From: Paracoccaceae bacterium
GTDB lineage: Bacteria > Pseudomonadota > Alphaproteobacteria > Rhodobacterales > Rhodobacteraceae
Length of the DNA: 64,000 nucleotides
Direction of reading: 5' to 3'
Assembly (NCBI GenBank): GCA_026710155.1
Contig: JAPORQ010000006.1
Location: 62,001-126,000, forward strand
Shown here: positions 26,874 through 34,793 of the stretch, in pieces
Layout: each line of letters begins with the position of its first letter
How positions within the stretch are numbered: position 1 is the stretch's first letter
Translations under genes and position numbers: made by a program
The notes under the pieces: model-generated
Seen by the model: the letters and a program-made list of their open reading frames with translations, nothing else
Databases searched by the model: none
What the model was told of the DNA's origin: nothing

Positions 26874-28400
26874 TTAACTGCATTTGGTCAGAACCTGGAC
26901 ATAATCTGAAGCTGATACAAGGTCAATGACATCTGACTTTCCATCTATATCACCATCGTGGGCAATAATTGCCTTTAGACCAACCTCCCACGAATTGGTC
27001 TCTTCGGTAGCCAAACCCCTTATTCCAACAAGGGAATGTCCCGAACCGATTGCAAATGCCGCTGGGGTTACAAAGATTTGCGGTTCACTACCTATATCCA
27101 GGCAATCTGGTTTGGCAATTGTGGTATCTCCATCCATACGGATCAATTCGGTATGATATATTCCCTTGGTCAGATCCTGGTCATTGAGTGCTCCAGCCAT
27201 AAATCTTTGACTTCGGGTATCACCCTCAACCGTTAGTTGATTCCCCACAACAAGATCCTTTTCGACCTTGGCATCGCCAGTAAGTTTTACCTCGGGACAG
27301 TCAAGTGTCAGTTCATCAGTGGAGGTATTTGGGCTATGTGATTGACAACCTATACCGTTTAGATTGTTTATGACAGAGAAAATATCCGGAATGTTGTCGC
27401 CATCGGAATCAACCGGGGGACCCATGTCCAATTGATAAAGATTTCGGATTGACCCGAAACTGTCATTGTAACCATCTCCATCCTTGTCAAAACTGTTGAA
27501 TACAACCTCCGTGAACAATTCGTTGTTGGATTCACACACTGCCCGTGCAGAACCCAAGGTGTTTATACATCTGTCCAGGTAAGTATTCGTTTCCACTTCC
27601 TTGCCATCATCTGTACCATCTGTATTTGGATAACCGAACACACCATTCCTTGAAAGTGCAACCAGTGAGGCAAACTGCTTTTTCCCTGAATAGTGAGGCA
27701 AATCCCTGTAGGGGCTAATATCCATTTCCCAGACACCATAAGGCCCTCTGGCAGTACTCCTTTCTTGAACATACCCTGCCGAAAACAATTTTGAAGCAAC
27801 CACAGCCGGACTTCCCATGTGTGGCTCCAACTCCTGGCCTTCGGAAGATACCAGAATGGCTTCAAGCTCGTATTCCCCATTCGCCATTACGCCATCCAGA
27901 AGATGCTTCTCCACGCTTCCATCATTATCAGGATCAACATCTGCAATGGTCAATGTTGCTTGTGGAGATGAAGCGTCATTGCTGTTCACTCCACGCAGAA
28001 ACAAGGTGAATCTGTTCCCGAAAGAATTTCTGAACGTTCCACCTTCAAGGACAGCATGAGGCAGGTAACCGGCTTCGTTGATCTTATCCATTCCTATCGA
28101 CATCAGTAGCTGATTGTTGGATGAAGCCACCAGATTATCCCTCAATCTGTCGTATTCAAACCCGACGTATTTCTGCACGGATCTGGTGATGAACGCCGTT
28201 TCCTTGCCCAATGAAATCGCTTTCTGCCTTTGGTCATTCGAGGAAACCATAATACTCACGAGGCTGATGAACATACCGAACAGGGCAAGGGCGAGCGAAG
28301 CTTCGAACAGGGTCAACCCCTTTTCCTGGTGCTTCAGTCCCATATCTTGATTCTCGGGTTTGACAATCCACATGTTCGATCGCTTAAAAATAGCCGTCAT
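26874..28400 (-). CDS. Type IVb pilin-like protein (PilV/shufflon-N-like) with calcium-loop repeats
   Basis: A 508-residue protein with a prepilin cleavage site: a hydrophilic leader ending HQEKG, then LTLFEASLALALFGMFISLV as the N-terminal helix with Glu at mature position 5. The N-terminal third resembles the Bac_shufflon_N/PilV family (tip adhesin or minor pilin of type IVb pili). The middle carries three aspartate-rich loops, DVDPDNDGS, DKDGDGYND and DSDGDNIPD, like thrombospondin type-3 calcium loops. The start overlaps the upstream prepilin-peptidase-like gene by 17 nt. No shufflon recombination sites were noticed. Confidence 0.65.
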   Translation of the reverse strand: MTAIFKRSNMWIVKPENQDMGLKHQEKGLTLFEASLALALFGMFISLVSIMVSSNDQRQKAISLGKETAFITRSVQKYVGFEYDRLRDNLVASSNNQLLMSIGMDKINEAGYLPHAVLEGGTFRNSFGNRFTLFLRGVNSNDASSPQATLTIADVDPDNDGSVEKHLLDGVMANGEYELEAILVSSEGQELEPHMGSPAVVASKLFSAGYVQERSTARGPYGVWEMDISPYRDLPHYSGKKQFASLVALSRNGVFGYPNTDGTDDGKEVETNTYLDRCINTLGSARAVCESNNELFTEVVFNSFDKDGDGYNDSFGSIRNLYQLDMGPPVDSDGDNIPDIFSVINNLNGIGCQSHSPNTSTDELTLDCPEVKLTGDAKVEKDLVVGNQLTVEGDTRSQRFMAGALNDQDLTKGIYHTELIRMDGDTTIAKPDCLDIGSEPQIFVTPAAFAIGSGHSLVGIRGLATEETNSWEVGLKAIIAHDGDIDGKSDVIDLVSASDYVQVLTKCS

Positions 28401-29073
28401 ACCAAACCGTCCAAAAGATAAAGCAGATTATCAAGGGAAATACCACTGCCAGAAAGGGAATTGATGTTTGTTTCTTCCCCATGGGCAATCTGAGCGGGCG
28501 ATTACAAAGGGACCAGATCCAAAAACAAGATAAAACAACAACCAGAATGGCATAAAACATGAGAGTTTTTTCTGCTCCGTCGAAGAGCGCTATTGGAACA
28601 AATGCAGCCAGTATGTCCATCGGTGGAAGTATACCCATACTTAACCTGAGCTGTATTAACCAAAGGAAATGAACCAGTCCCAGCATAACAAGTCCCAAGG
28701 AGCCATTCGCCATGATCTCACCAAAGGTTGGATTGGTACAACTCCAACCCAGAATACCCATGCAAAAGGAAGTCGGGACTTGTAGTTCCAACGGAGCCCA
28801 ATGGGTCCAGTAATCAAGCATTGCTCCAGCAGTCAACAACCCAAAAAACAGGATCAGGACCAAATGAATTATTGCTGAATGGTATAAATCACCGACAGTC
28901 AACAGACTGAATATTCCACCGATAGAACACCCCACCAATGTTATTGAAAACATCACAGGAAGGTTCACAGTCACAGACCCCTCCAGCCTTTTTACCCCCG
29001 CTACAGCCAATCTGGATACGGCAATTGGGAAAAGAAGGACGAAAATCCCGGTGAGACACAAAGTGTCCGTCAT
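28384..29073 (-). CDS. Prepilin peptidase-like (A24 family) membrane protein
   Basis: A 229-residue protein with about seven hydrophobic helices. GAMLDYWTHWAPLE has the position and shape of the first aspartate motif of aspartic prepilin peptidases, and LPPMDILAAFVPIALF resembles the second (normally GxGDxKL). The glycines of the second motif are replaced by Pro-Pro-Met. The product would process the pilin-like protein encoded next. Gene overlaps both neighbours (ATGA upstream, 17 nt downstream). In IncI plasmids pilU (peptidase) directly precedes pilV, the same order. The A24 call is moderate. Confidence 0.5.
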   Translation of the reverse strand: MTDTLCLTGIFVLLFPIAVSRLAVAGVKRLEGSVTVNLPVMFSITLVGCSIGGIFSLLTVGDLYHSAIIHLVLILFFGLLTAGAMLDYWTHWAPLELQVPTSFCMGILGWSCTNPTFGEIMANGSLGLVMLGLVHFLWLIQLRLSMGILPPMDILAAFVPIALFDGAEKTLMFYAILVVVLSCFWIWSLCNRPLRLPMGKKQTSIPFLAVVFPLIICFIFWTVWYDGYF

Positions 29074-29543
29074 AGTTTTTCCCCAAGAATGAAAATATCC
29101 TCATCAATCATGTGGCTGGTTCGGGGTACAACAGTTTTACCTATCTGCATAGAATCTGCGCCCATCACGGAATGCCTGCCCCAAAATGATTCTGTTTTCC
29201 GGGCGTAGTCCCTTAACTCGCGCAAGCCAATAAAATTGCCATTTGTGATTTGATCGTGCTTCAGGTCATCCAACCAAGTCAAAACATAGCGGCCTTGCTT
29301 GCCGTGAACGATTTCCGATTGCCATTCCAGCCGGGTTTTCTGGTTGATTTCATTTTTTGAAAGCGGTCCAACAAAATTGCGGTTTTTTTCACCATATACT
29401 ACTGCTTCCTGTTGAATCCCTACCAGCACTTTGGCAACTACCCGGGTTTTGTAATTTTCATCATTTTCCCTTTCCAGATCAGGAATAAGTTGCATGATGA
29501 ACAGGGTTGCAAAAGAGAAGGGAATAAACATCCACATGGTCAA
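29070..29543 (-). CDS. Small membrane-anchored protein, PilM-like position
   Basis: A 157-residue protein with one N-terminal hydrophobic segment (MTMWMFIPFSFATLFIMQLI) and a polar remainder. It overlaps the downstream peptidase gene by 4 nt and lies 9 nt after the DotM-like gene. Size and topology resemble PilM of IncI type IVb pili, but the sequence similarity I can see is weak. Otherwise a hypothetical protein of the operon. Confidence 0.4.
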   Translation of the reverse strand: MTMWMFIPFSFATLFIMQLIPDLERENDENYKTRVVAKVLVGIQQEAVVYGEKNRNFVGPLSKNEINQKTRLEWQSEIVHGKQGRYVLTWLDDLKHDQITNGNFIGLRELRDYARKTESFWGRHSVMGADSMQIGKTVVPRTSHMIDEDIFILGEKL

Positions 29544-29552
29544 ATACCCAAA

Positions 29553-30929
29553 CTAAATCGACGATTGTGCAGTTTCGGCATATTCCCTGAGTTTTTTGCC
29601 CATGGGACGAACCAGATTATACTGCAGTTTTCTTCTGGCTAGCTGATCCTGTTTCATACCAAGATAATCTTCAAGAAGAGACCGGGAGGCTTGAAACACA
29701 TTTTTTCTCATCAAGGGTAAATTGCTTTGGATTTCAGCCCGGAAATGTGCATGCACTCCTGCCGATTCTATCGATGAAACAGCATTGCCGGCATTGTTGA
29801 GGGTGTACCAGAGTGTTCTGTCCATCAATTTCAACCAGAGAAAGTTGGCAGTTGGAAGAACCCCACCCTCCAGTCTAGCCAGTCGAAGAATGGTCATCAA
29901 GGCAGTGCTTTTCCAACCATGTACGAGTGATTCATTCTCCAGTTTCCTGCCTGCTTCAGAATTGAAGGATGCCTTTATCTTGCCTTGCAGCCACCTATCC
30001 CTAACCAGCGCCTGCTCAAACCGGTCTTTATCCGGATAATTGGCATCAAAGGTGGCATTCAAGAATAACAGTATCTCCTGCCCCGGCCCCTGTTGGAAGT
30101 TGTAGTGCAGAATCAGTGCTGCAACCAGCCCCTTTTCATAATTCTTCAGGGATTTGAAACCATTCCAGGGAAATCCCATTTTGTCTTCCAAAACCTCATT
30201 GATCCCGTCAATTGTGATATCCTGAAATATTTCATCGGCATTTTTTTGATCAAAAGGAACAAGTTTGATGGCTAATTGTTCGGCTTTATCGTTGCCTGGT
30301 ATCAGTCCTTCACTAATCAACCACTCTTCTGGACTGAGTGCTGGTTCCAAATGATCGGATTTGTTTCCGGAATGGATAGGATTTATCAGATACCCCACAT
30401 TTTCAGCGTCGGTTGGCCGGATTTTTAACCCGCTATCAAAAGCAGGTGGCAAACGATCTAGAAATCCGACCCTTGTTCCCTTGATTGGCTGGGTTTCCCA
30501 CAAACTGTCTAATGAATACCTGTTTCTGAATATCAAATCCGGGCGTCTTCCAAAGGAAAGCCATATGACCAGCATTGTTGGCAACAGATAGATCATTAGG
30601 AAGGCTGCACTGGCCTCCTGATGAATTTTCCACCATAATTCTGGGTCAACACCAAAATCATTGAATGGATTCAGGTAAGGTTCAATATGAAGCAATGAGT
30701 CTATAACAAAGGCTATTGAATTATCAATATCCCCATTGAAAGGGATTAAATCCGAAAGCCACAAAACAATTTTTACATGGTACCAGGCGATCGTCGAGAT
30801 AAATTCCATTGCCTTGTCCCTAGCTAAATGGATTAACGATCCGATACCAAGAAACGCTATTAATACCAAAATGGCTATTCTGAGGTGTTCGTCGTCGTTG
30901 GATTGTTTTTCAGTGTTCATTTTCACCAC
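29553..30929 (-). CDS. DotM/IcmP-like (TrbA) type IVB secretion coupling-complex protein
   Basis: A 458-residue protein. Two hydrophobic segments lie near the N-terminus (about 18-35 and 110-128), followed by a large cytosolic domain. The C-terminal stretch LMDRTLWYTLNNAGNAVSSI then ESAGVHAHFRAE matches the hallmark of DotM/IcmP and IncI TrbA proteins, where 'DR-LWY-LNN-GR ... VE-AG-FAHW' is conserved; DotM acts in the type IV coupling complex that recruits substrates. Start GTG 30929 with GAGAGA upstream. It heads an operon with pilin-related genes; no other Dot/Icm genes lie in this window. Confidence 0.65.
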   Translation of the reverse strand: MVKMNTEKQSNDDEHLRIAILVLIAFLGIGSLIHLARDKAMEFISTIAWYHVKIVLWLSDLIPFNGDIDNSIAFVIDSLLHIEPYLNPFNDFGVDPELWWKIHQEASAAFLMIYLLPTMLVIWLSFGRRPDLIFRNRYSLDSLWETQPIKGTRVGFLDRLPPAFDSGLKIRPTDAENVGYLINPIHSGNKSDHLEPALSPEEWLISEGLIPGNDKAEQLAIKLVPFDQKNADEIFQDITIDGINEVLEDKMGFPWNGFKSLKNYEKGLVAALILHYNFQQGPGQEILLFLNATFDANYPDKDRFEQALVRDRWLQGKIKASFNSEAGRKLENESLVHGWKSTALMTILRLARLEGGVLPTANFLWLKLMDRTLWYTLNNAGNAVSSIESAGVHAHFRAEIQSNLPLMRKNVFQASRSLLEDYLGMKQDQLARRKLQYNLVRPMGKKLREYAETAQSSI

Positions 30930-31423
30930 GATCTCTCAAAATAACTTTTCTTGGGTTTCAACTTACCCTGATTGGTGAAACCTCAAAGTAAACAAATACC
31001 CTGATCGGATTGGCGTGAATTTTATAGTGGATAAAATAAACCAGGCTTTTGGCTCAGTTCCCGAATGGACACCTGCCTTAAGGAATTATTGCAGGTAAAA
31101 TCATGACAATCTTGATCAACTTTTGATAGGAAGCTTAGGTAAACCACAAAACTGAACTTGGAGAAAGGTTTTCTTTCACAAACCATCACCTCCTGATTTA
31201 ATCAATTTTGTACCCAATCCAAAAAGCAGCTTTTTTATCGGGAATTATATCCTTTCATGAGTTGGGATTAAATCAGGATAAAGGGATCAAGATTTTTTAA
31301 ATGCTGATTTGAATAATCCAAGAATAGGCTTAAAACATCTTTGAATTAAATTCTTCTTCCCGAATAAATTTACTCTCCTGAATTTTATAGGGTCTAAAAC
31401 GAATCAATTTTTTGTCAGGTTTT
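30930..31423. other. Intergenic region with long interrupted palindrome
   Basis: About 490 bp between divergent operons. A perfect 13-bp inverted repeat, left arm 31191-31203 (TCCTGATTTAATC) and right arm 31266-31278, encloses a second short pairing (CCCAA/TTGGG) and an AAAAAGC-A-GCTTTTT hairpin. This could be a non-autonomous element or a structured leader. No other gene is supported. Confidence 0.5.
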
Positions 31424-32704
31424 ATGAAAAATCATTCAAATCTAATGGAGCGCAGAACAAACCTGCTTGGGCCAAACGTTCCAACCTTCTATGAAGATCC
31501 GGTTCATATTGTAAGAGGCAAAGGGGTTTGGCTCTGGGATCATTCCGGCAGGAAATATCTGGATTGCTACAACAATGTTCCGCATGTGGGTCATTGTCAT
31601 CCCAAAGTTGTAGAAGCTATATATAATCAAAGCTCAACACTGAACACCCATACCAGATACTTGCACGAAGGTATTCTGGATTATGTTGATCATCTGACTT
31701 CCAGGTTCAGTGATAAATTTACTTCTGCCATCATTACCTGTAGCGGTTCGGAAGCCAATGATGTTGCATTGAGAATGGCTCAGGTCATTTCCGGAAACAA
31801 AGGGATACTTTGCACCGACAACACCTACCATGGCAATACCTCACTGGTAAGTCAAATCGGATCAAGAACAGAACCTATCGGGGGTTACAGTAATATTACA
31901 GGCCAGATACCCAGTCCGATCGGAACAAAAACACGTTATGACGAAATTGACCAAAGTGAAAATGAAAAACTTGCCGGGATTGTGCAGGAAAAAATTGATG
32001 AATTTCAAGAATCTGGTGTAGGGCTTGCCTGTCTGATTATCTGTCCCTTTTTTGCCAATGAAGGTTTTCCAACGCTTCACAAGGGGTTTCTGGAACCAAC
32101 AATCACCAAGGTTAGATCGGCTGGTGGTCTTGTTATTGCCGATGAGGTGCAGCCAGGTTTTGGGAGGGTGGGCAATAACTGGTGGGGACACCAGTTGATT
32201 GGTTTTGAACCGGACATAGTAACTCTGGGCAAGCCTATGGGTAACGGTTATCCGGTTGCAGCAATTGTTTCAAGCAATGAAAACATAGGGATTTTCCGAA
32301 AAAGGTTCAGTTATTTCAATACCTTTGGAGGAAATCCCGTAGCCATGGCCGCGGCCCACTCAACCCTGAAGGTGATAGAAGAGGAAAACCTGGTTCAACA
32401 TGCCTCCAAGGTTGGTCAAAGAGCCCTTGACAAACTTGATGATCTGGTAGCTCAATATGATTGTCTGGGTGTTGCCCGAGGATCAGGTTTGTTTTTGGGT
32501 GTAGAAGTATGTGATGGGGAAGGAAATCCCGATGCTCACATGTCCGGGCAGATAGTTAATTCCATGCGTGAAAAAGGTGTTTTGATCAATTCGTCGGGAC
32601 GCCACAAATCCATTTTGAAGATCAGACCCCCCCTGACCATAGAAAATCAGGAGATTGATTTCCTGATCAATACCCTTGATGAAGTGTTGGACAGCCTTGC
32701 TTGA
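31424..32704 (+). CDS. Class-III aminotransferase, phospho-lyase (AGXT2L-like) type
   Basis: A 426-residue PLP enzyme. The PLP lysine is in TLGKPMGNGYPVAA; IADEVQPGFGRVG is the fold-I aspartate motif; YLDCYNNVPHVGHCHPKVVE and HTRYLHEGILDYVDHL strongly resemble ethanolamine-phosphate and phosphohydroxylysine phospho-lyases rather than ordinary transaminases. The following gene encodes a hydroxylysine-kinase-like phosphotransferase, which supports a phosphorylate-then-eliminate pathway. ATG 31424 is chosen; MERRTNLLG at 31445 is the alternative. Substrate is inference. Confidence 0.85.
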   Translation: MKNHSNLMERRTNLLGPNVPTFYEDPVHIVRGKGVWLWDHSGRKYLDCYNNVPHVGHCHPKVVEAIYNQSSTLNTHTRYLHEGILDYVDHLTSRFSDKFTSAIITCSGSEANDVALRMAQVISGNKGILCTDNTYHGNTSLVSQIGSRTEPIGGYSNITGQIPSPIGTKTRYDEIDQSENEKLAGIVQEKIDEFQESGVGLACLIICPFFANEGFPTLHKGFLEPTITKVRSAGGLVIADEVQPGFGRVGNNWWGHQLIGFEPDIVTLGKPMGNGYPVAAIVSSNENIGIFRKRFSYFNTFGGNPVAMAAAHSTLKVIEEENLVQHASKVGQRALDKLDDLVAQYDCLGVARGSGLFLGVEVCDGEGNPDAHMSGQIVNSMREKGVLINSSGRHKSILKIRPPLTIENQEIDFLINTLDEVLDSLA

Positions 32705-33683
32705 AATCAAAATTGATACAGAAACTGCCATTGGAGCTGCTTCCGAAGCTATTTTGGAATATCCGGATTATTCAATCAATAACCTATTGAATGTAAGTGA
32801 AAATATCATTTTCGAAGTTGCTGATAAATCTGGAAAAAAGGCAGTTCTACGTATTCACCGACCGAATTATCAGACGAGTTTGGGAATTTTGTCTGAACTC
32901 AAATGGATGACCTTTCTTTTGGCACGGGGAATACAAATTCCTGAACCCATAAAAAACAGGACTGGCCAATATATTACGTCAACAACAAACAATCTTCAGG
33001 CAACCATGATCACCTGGATAGCGGGTGAATCACTGCATGTATTACAAGAAAAACATCCTGGGGATTCGCCGGTGATAGATAAAATCTACTGCCAGCTTGG
33101 AGAAGTGATCGCTGCCATCCACAATGCAACCGATAGCTTTGAAATTCCTGCAGAATTCGAACGAGGCCGTTGGGATATCAATGGACTGTTGGGTACTAAC
33201 CCGCTTTGGGGAAGGTTTTGGGAAAATCCGGCTCTCACCAGCGTCGAGAAAAAATTCCTGCTTGATTTGAAATCCAAACTCATCACGCGATTGGAACAGT
33301 TTTTGGAAGATGGGGCAGATTTTGGCTTGATCCATGCTGATGTGATTTCAGAAAATGTAATTGTTGCCGATGGCTATCCAATCATTATCGATTATGATGA
33401 CTCGGGATTTGGTTTTCGAATGTATGATTTGGCTGTACCGTTGTATAGGTTTTATTCCTTTCCTTCATACACAAGATTGGCTGGCTTGCTTAAAATTGGC
33501 TATCAGAAAAAACGCCCCCTCTCCGAAAAATCCTTTGATTTATTGAGTGTTTTTGTCCTTTTGCGAAGATTGGCCATGCTTGGTTGGGTTGTACCCCGCA
33601 AATCCCCGAAAGAAATGGCTACCAAAACAAGGGACAACCTACAAGTCATCGAAACCCTTGTTGAGGACATCAATCTGGTTTAG
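32697..33683 (+). CDS. Aminoglycoside phosphotransferase-fold kinase, hydroxylysine kinase-like
   Basis: About 328 residues. Kinase-like motifs are present: GLIHADVISENVIV (catalytic loop, with D in HAD) and IIIDYDDSGFGFRMYDLAVPL (metal-binding D). The N-terminal half carries the nucleotide-binding lysine region KAVLRIHRPN. In eukaryotes and bacteria this kinase type (HYKK) pairs with phospho-lyases of the AGXT2L group, sometimes as fusions, which matches the overlap here (start within or just upstream of the aminotransferase stop). TTG 32697 is the likely start but TTG 32676 is possible. Confidence 0.78.
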   Translation: MLEIKIDTETAIGAASEAILEYPDYSINNLLNVSENIIFEVADKSGKKAVLRIHRPNYQTSLGILSELKWMTFLLARGIQIPEPIKNRTGQYITSTTNNLQATMITWIAGESLHVLQEKHPGDSPVIDKIYCQLGEVIAAIHNATDSFEIPAEFERGRWDINGLLGTNPLWGRFWENPALTSVEKKFLLDLKSKLITRLEQFLEDGADFGLIHADVISENVIVADGYPIIIDYDDSGFGFRMYDLAVPLYRFYSFPSYTRLAGLLKIGYQKKRPLSEKSFDLLSVFVLLRRLAMLGWVVPRKSPKEMATKTRDNLQVIETLVEDINLV

Positions 33684-33721
33684 GAAATAGGCAAAATGCC
33701 CTAGGCGAATTACTGCCCACT

Positions 33722-34354
33722 TTACCAGGAATCAAGTATCTTGTCTCTGTTACAGCGTTTTTGAAACTCTTCCCTGATATTGTTCCATCTGAACCTGACC
33801 GAATTCAAAACTATTTCCCTGTCAAGTTCCTGAAACTCTTCGGTAACCGGAGAGGAACAGGCCAGTGTTTCGGGACTCAGCGAAAAGGCATTCTCGCCAA
33901 TGGCAGCATTCGCCCAGATGGTAATTTGACTTCTGTTTATAAAACTGTTTTTAGCCTGGATCATTATGACCTGGGGGCAATTTTCATCAAGGGTTCTTGC
34001 CACACATTCATCAAAAATGAATTTTGCCTTGTTGGAAATTTCTTCATCAGCGAGGTTGGATTTGGTGACGATATTGGAAATGGCATAAACCGTCAAATCG
34101 GAAAGGCAGGCAAAATACAATTCCCATTTTGCCTTGTTCAGGGAAGGTGCAAAAAATTCATCCTTGAAAATGTCAACATATTGCCTGCCCATTCTTGTTT
34201 TCAAATATCCATAGAGGGAAGTCTGGGCGACATAGGCTGCCCTTGAATGGATAAATTCAATAAGTTTTTCGGCCCCTTCAAGCTCTGAATTATCCAATCG
34301 AGAATGAATAATTCTAATTAAATCTCGGTATAGGTCTAAAAAAAAATCTTTCAT
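33722..34354 (-). CDS. Conserved hypothetical protein
   Basis: A 210-residue, largely helical protein, no signal peptide or membrane segment. It contains YVAQTSLYGYLKTRMGRQYV and a central helical region ending with FRWNNIREEFQKR. I recall similar proteins next to the DUF4212/symporter pair in other alphaproteobacteria but know of no function. It is divergent from that pair. I cannot assign a family. Confidence 0.6.
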   Translation of the reverse strand: MKDFFLDLYRDLIRIIHSRLDNSELEGAEKLIEFIHSRAAYVAQTSLYGYLKTRMGRQYVDIFKDEFFAPSLNKAKWELYFACLSDLTVYAISNIVTKSNLADEEISNKAKFIFDECVARTLDENCPQVIMIQAKNSFINRSQITIWANAAIGENAFSLSPETLACSSPVTEEFQELDREIVLNSVRFRWNNIREEFQKRCNRDKILDSW

Positions 34355-34419
34355 ACAATAATTAAGGGGTTCAAAATTTGTAATCAGGTATTTAATAAGC
34401 CGTTTGCAATATCTGAAAG

Positions 34420-34453
34420 TTTAGGTTAAAAACCTATTGGGTTTTAACCTAAA
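34420..34453. promoter_or_regulatory. Perfect 12-bp inverted repeat upstream of the symporter operon
   Basis: Left arm TTTAGGTTAAAA (34420-34431) and right arm TTTTAACCTAAA (34442-34453), with an additional partial ACC/GGG pairing inside. It lies 48 nt upstream of the DUF4212 start and 66 nt upstream of the divergent hypothetical gene. It can be an operator for a dimeric regulator or a hairpin in the leader; the T-rich DNA after it also allows an attenuator. Confidence 0.55.
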
Positions 34454-34501
34454 CCTTTGTTTTTAATTTGGCTCTTAGGAGTTTTAATTCAAGGAGGCTT
34501 T

Positions 34502-34780
34502 ATGGCCGATAACACATCAAAATCACCTGCTGTCCAGCAGGCGAGAGAGGCGCATTGGGCCAAAACCCGCAATCTAACAATTGTGGTTTTGGTTATATGG
34601 GCTATTTTTGCGTTGATAGTTCATCTGTTTGCAGGTGGGCTCAACCAGATCTCGTTTATTGGTTTTCCGCTAGGGTATTACCTTGCTGTACAAGGTTCCC
34701 TGGCTATTTTTGTAATTCTCATTTTCGTTCATAACAAGATGCAAGACCGCATTGATGACGAAGCTGGGTTAGAAGGTTAA
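34502..34780 (+). CDS. DUF4212 protein, small subunit of a sodium:solute symporter
   Basis: A 92-residue membrane protein with two helices and the DUF4212 pattern (HWAKTRNLTIVVLVIWAIFA, FIGFPLGYYLAVQGSLAIFV). A strong AAGGAGG lies 4 nt before the ATG at 34502. In proteobacteria it pairs with the VC_2705-type symporter encoded 13 nt downstream, usually linked to carboxylate such as acetate or lactate uptake. Confidence 0.92.
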   Translation: MADNTSKSPAVQQAREAHWAKTRNLTIVVLVIWAIFALIVHLFAGGLNQISFIGFPLGYYLAVQGSLAIFVILIFVHNKMQDRIDDEAGLEG

Positions 34781-34793
34781 GGGGGATAGACAA

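Noticed and set aside
31022..31186. 54-residue minus-strand frame with AGGAGG before its ATG
   Set aside because: The AGGAGG is only 2 nt from the ATG, too close for normal use, and the peptide has no recognisable features. The site also belongs to the nested palindrome.
31184..31196. Resemblance of ATCACCTCCT to the 3' end of 16S rRNA
   Set aside because: Only about ten bases match and no rRNA sequence flanks it; it is the complement of a Shine-Dalgarno-like string.
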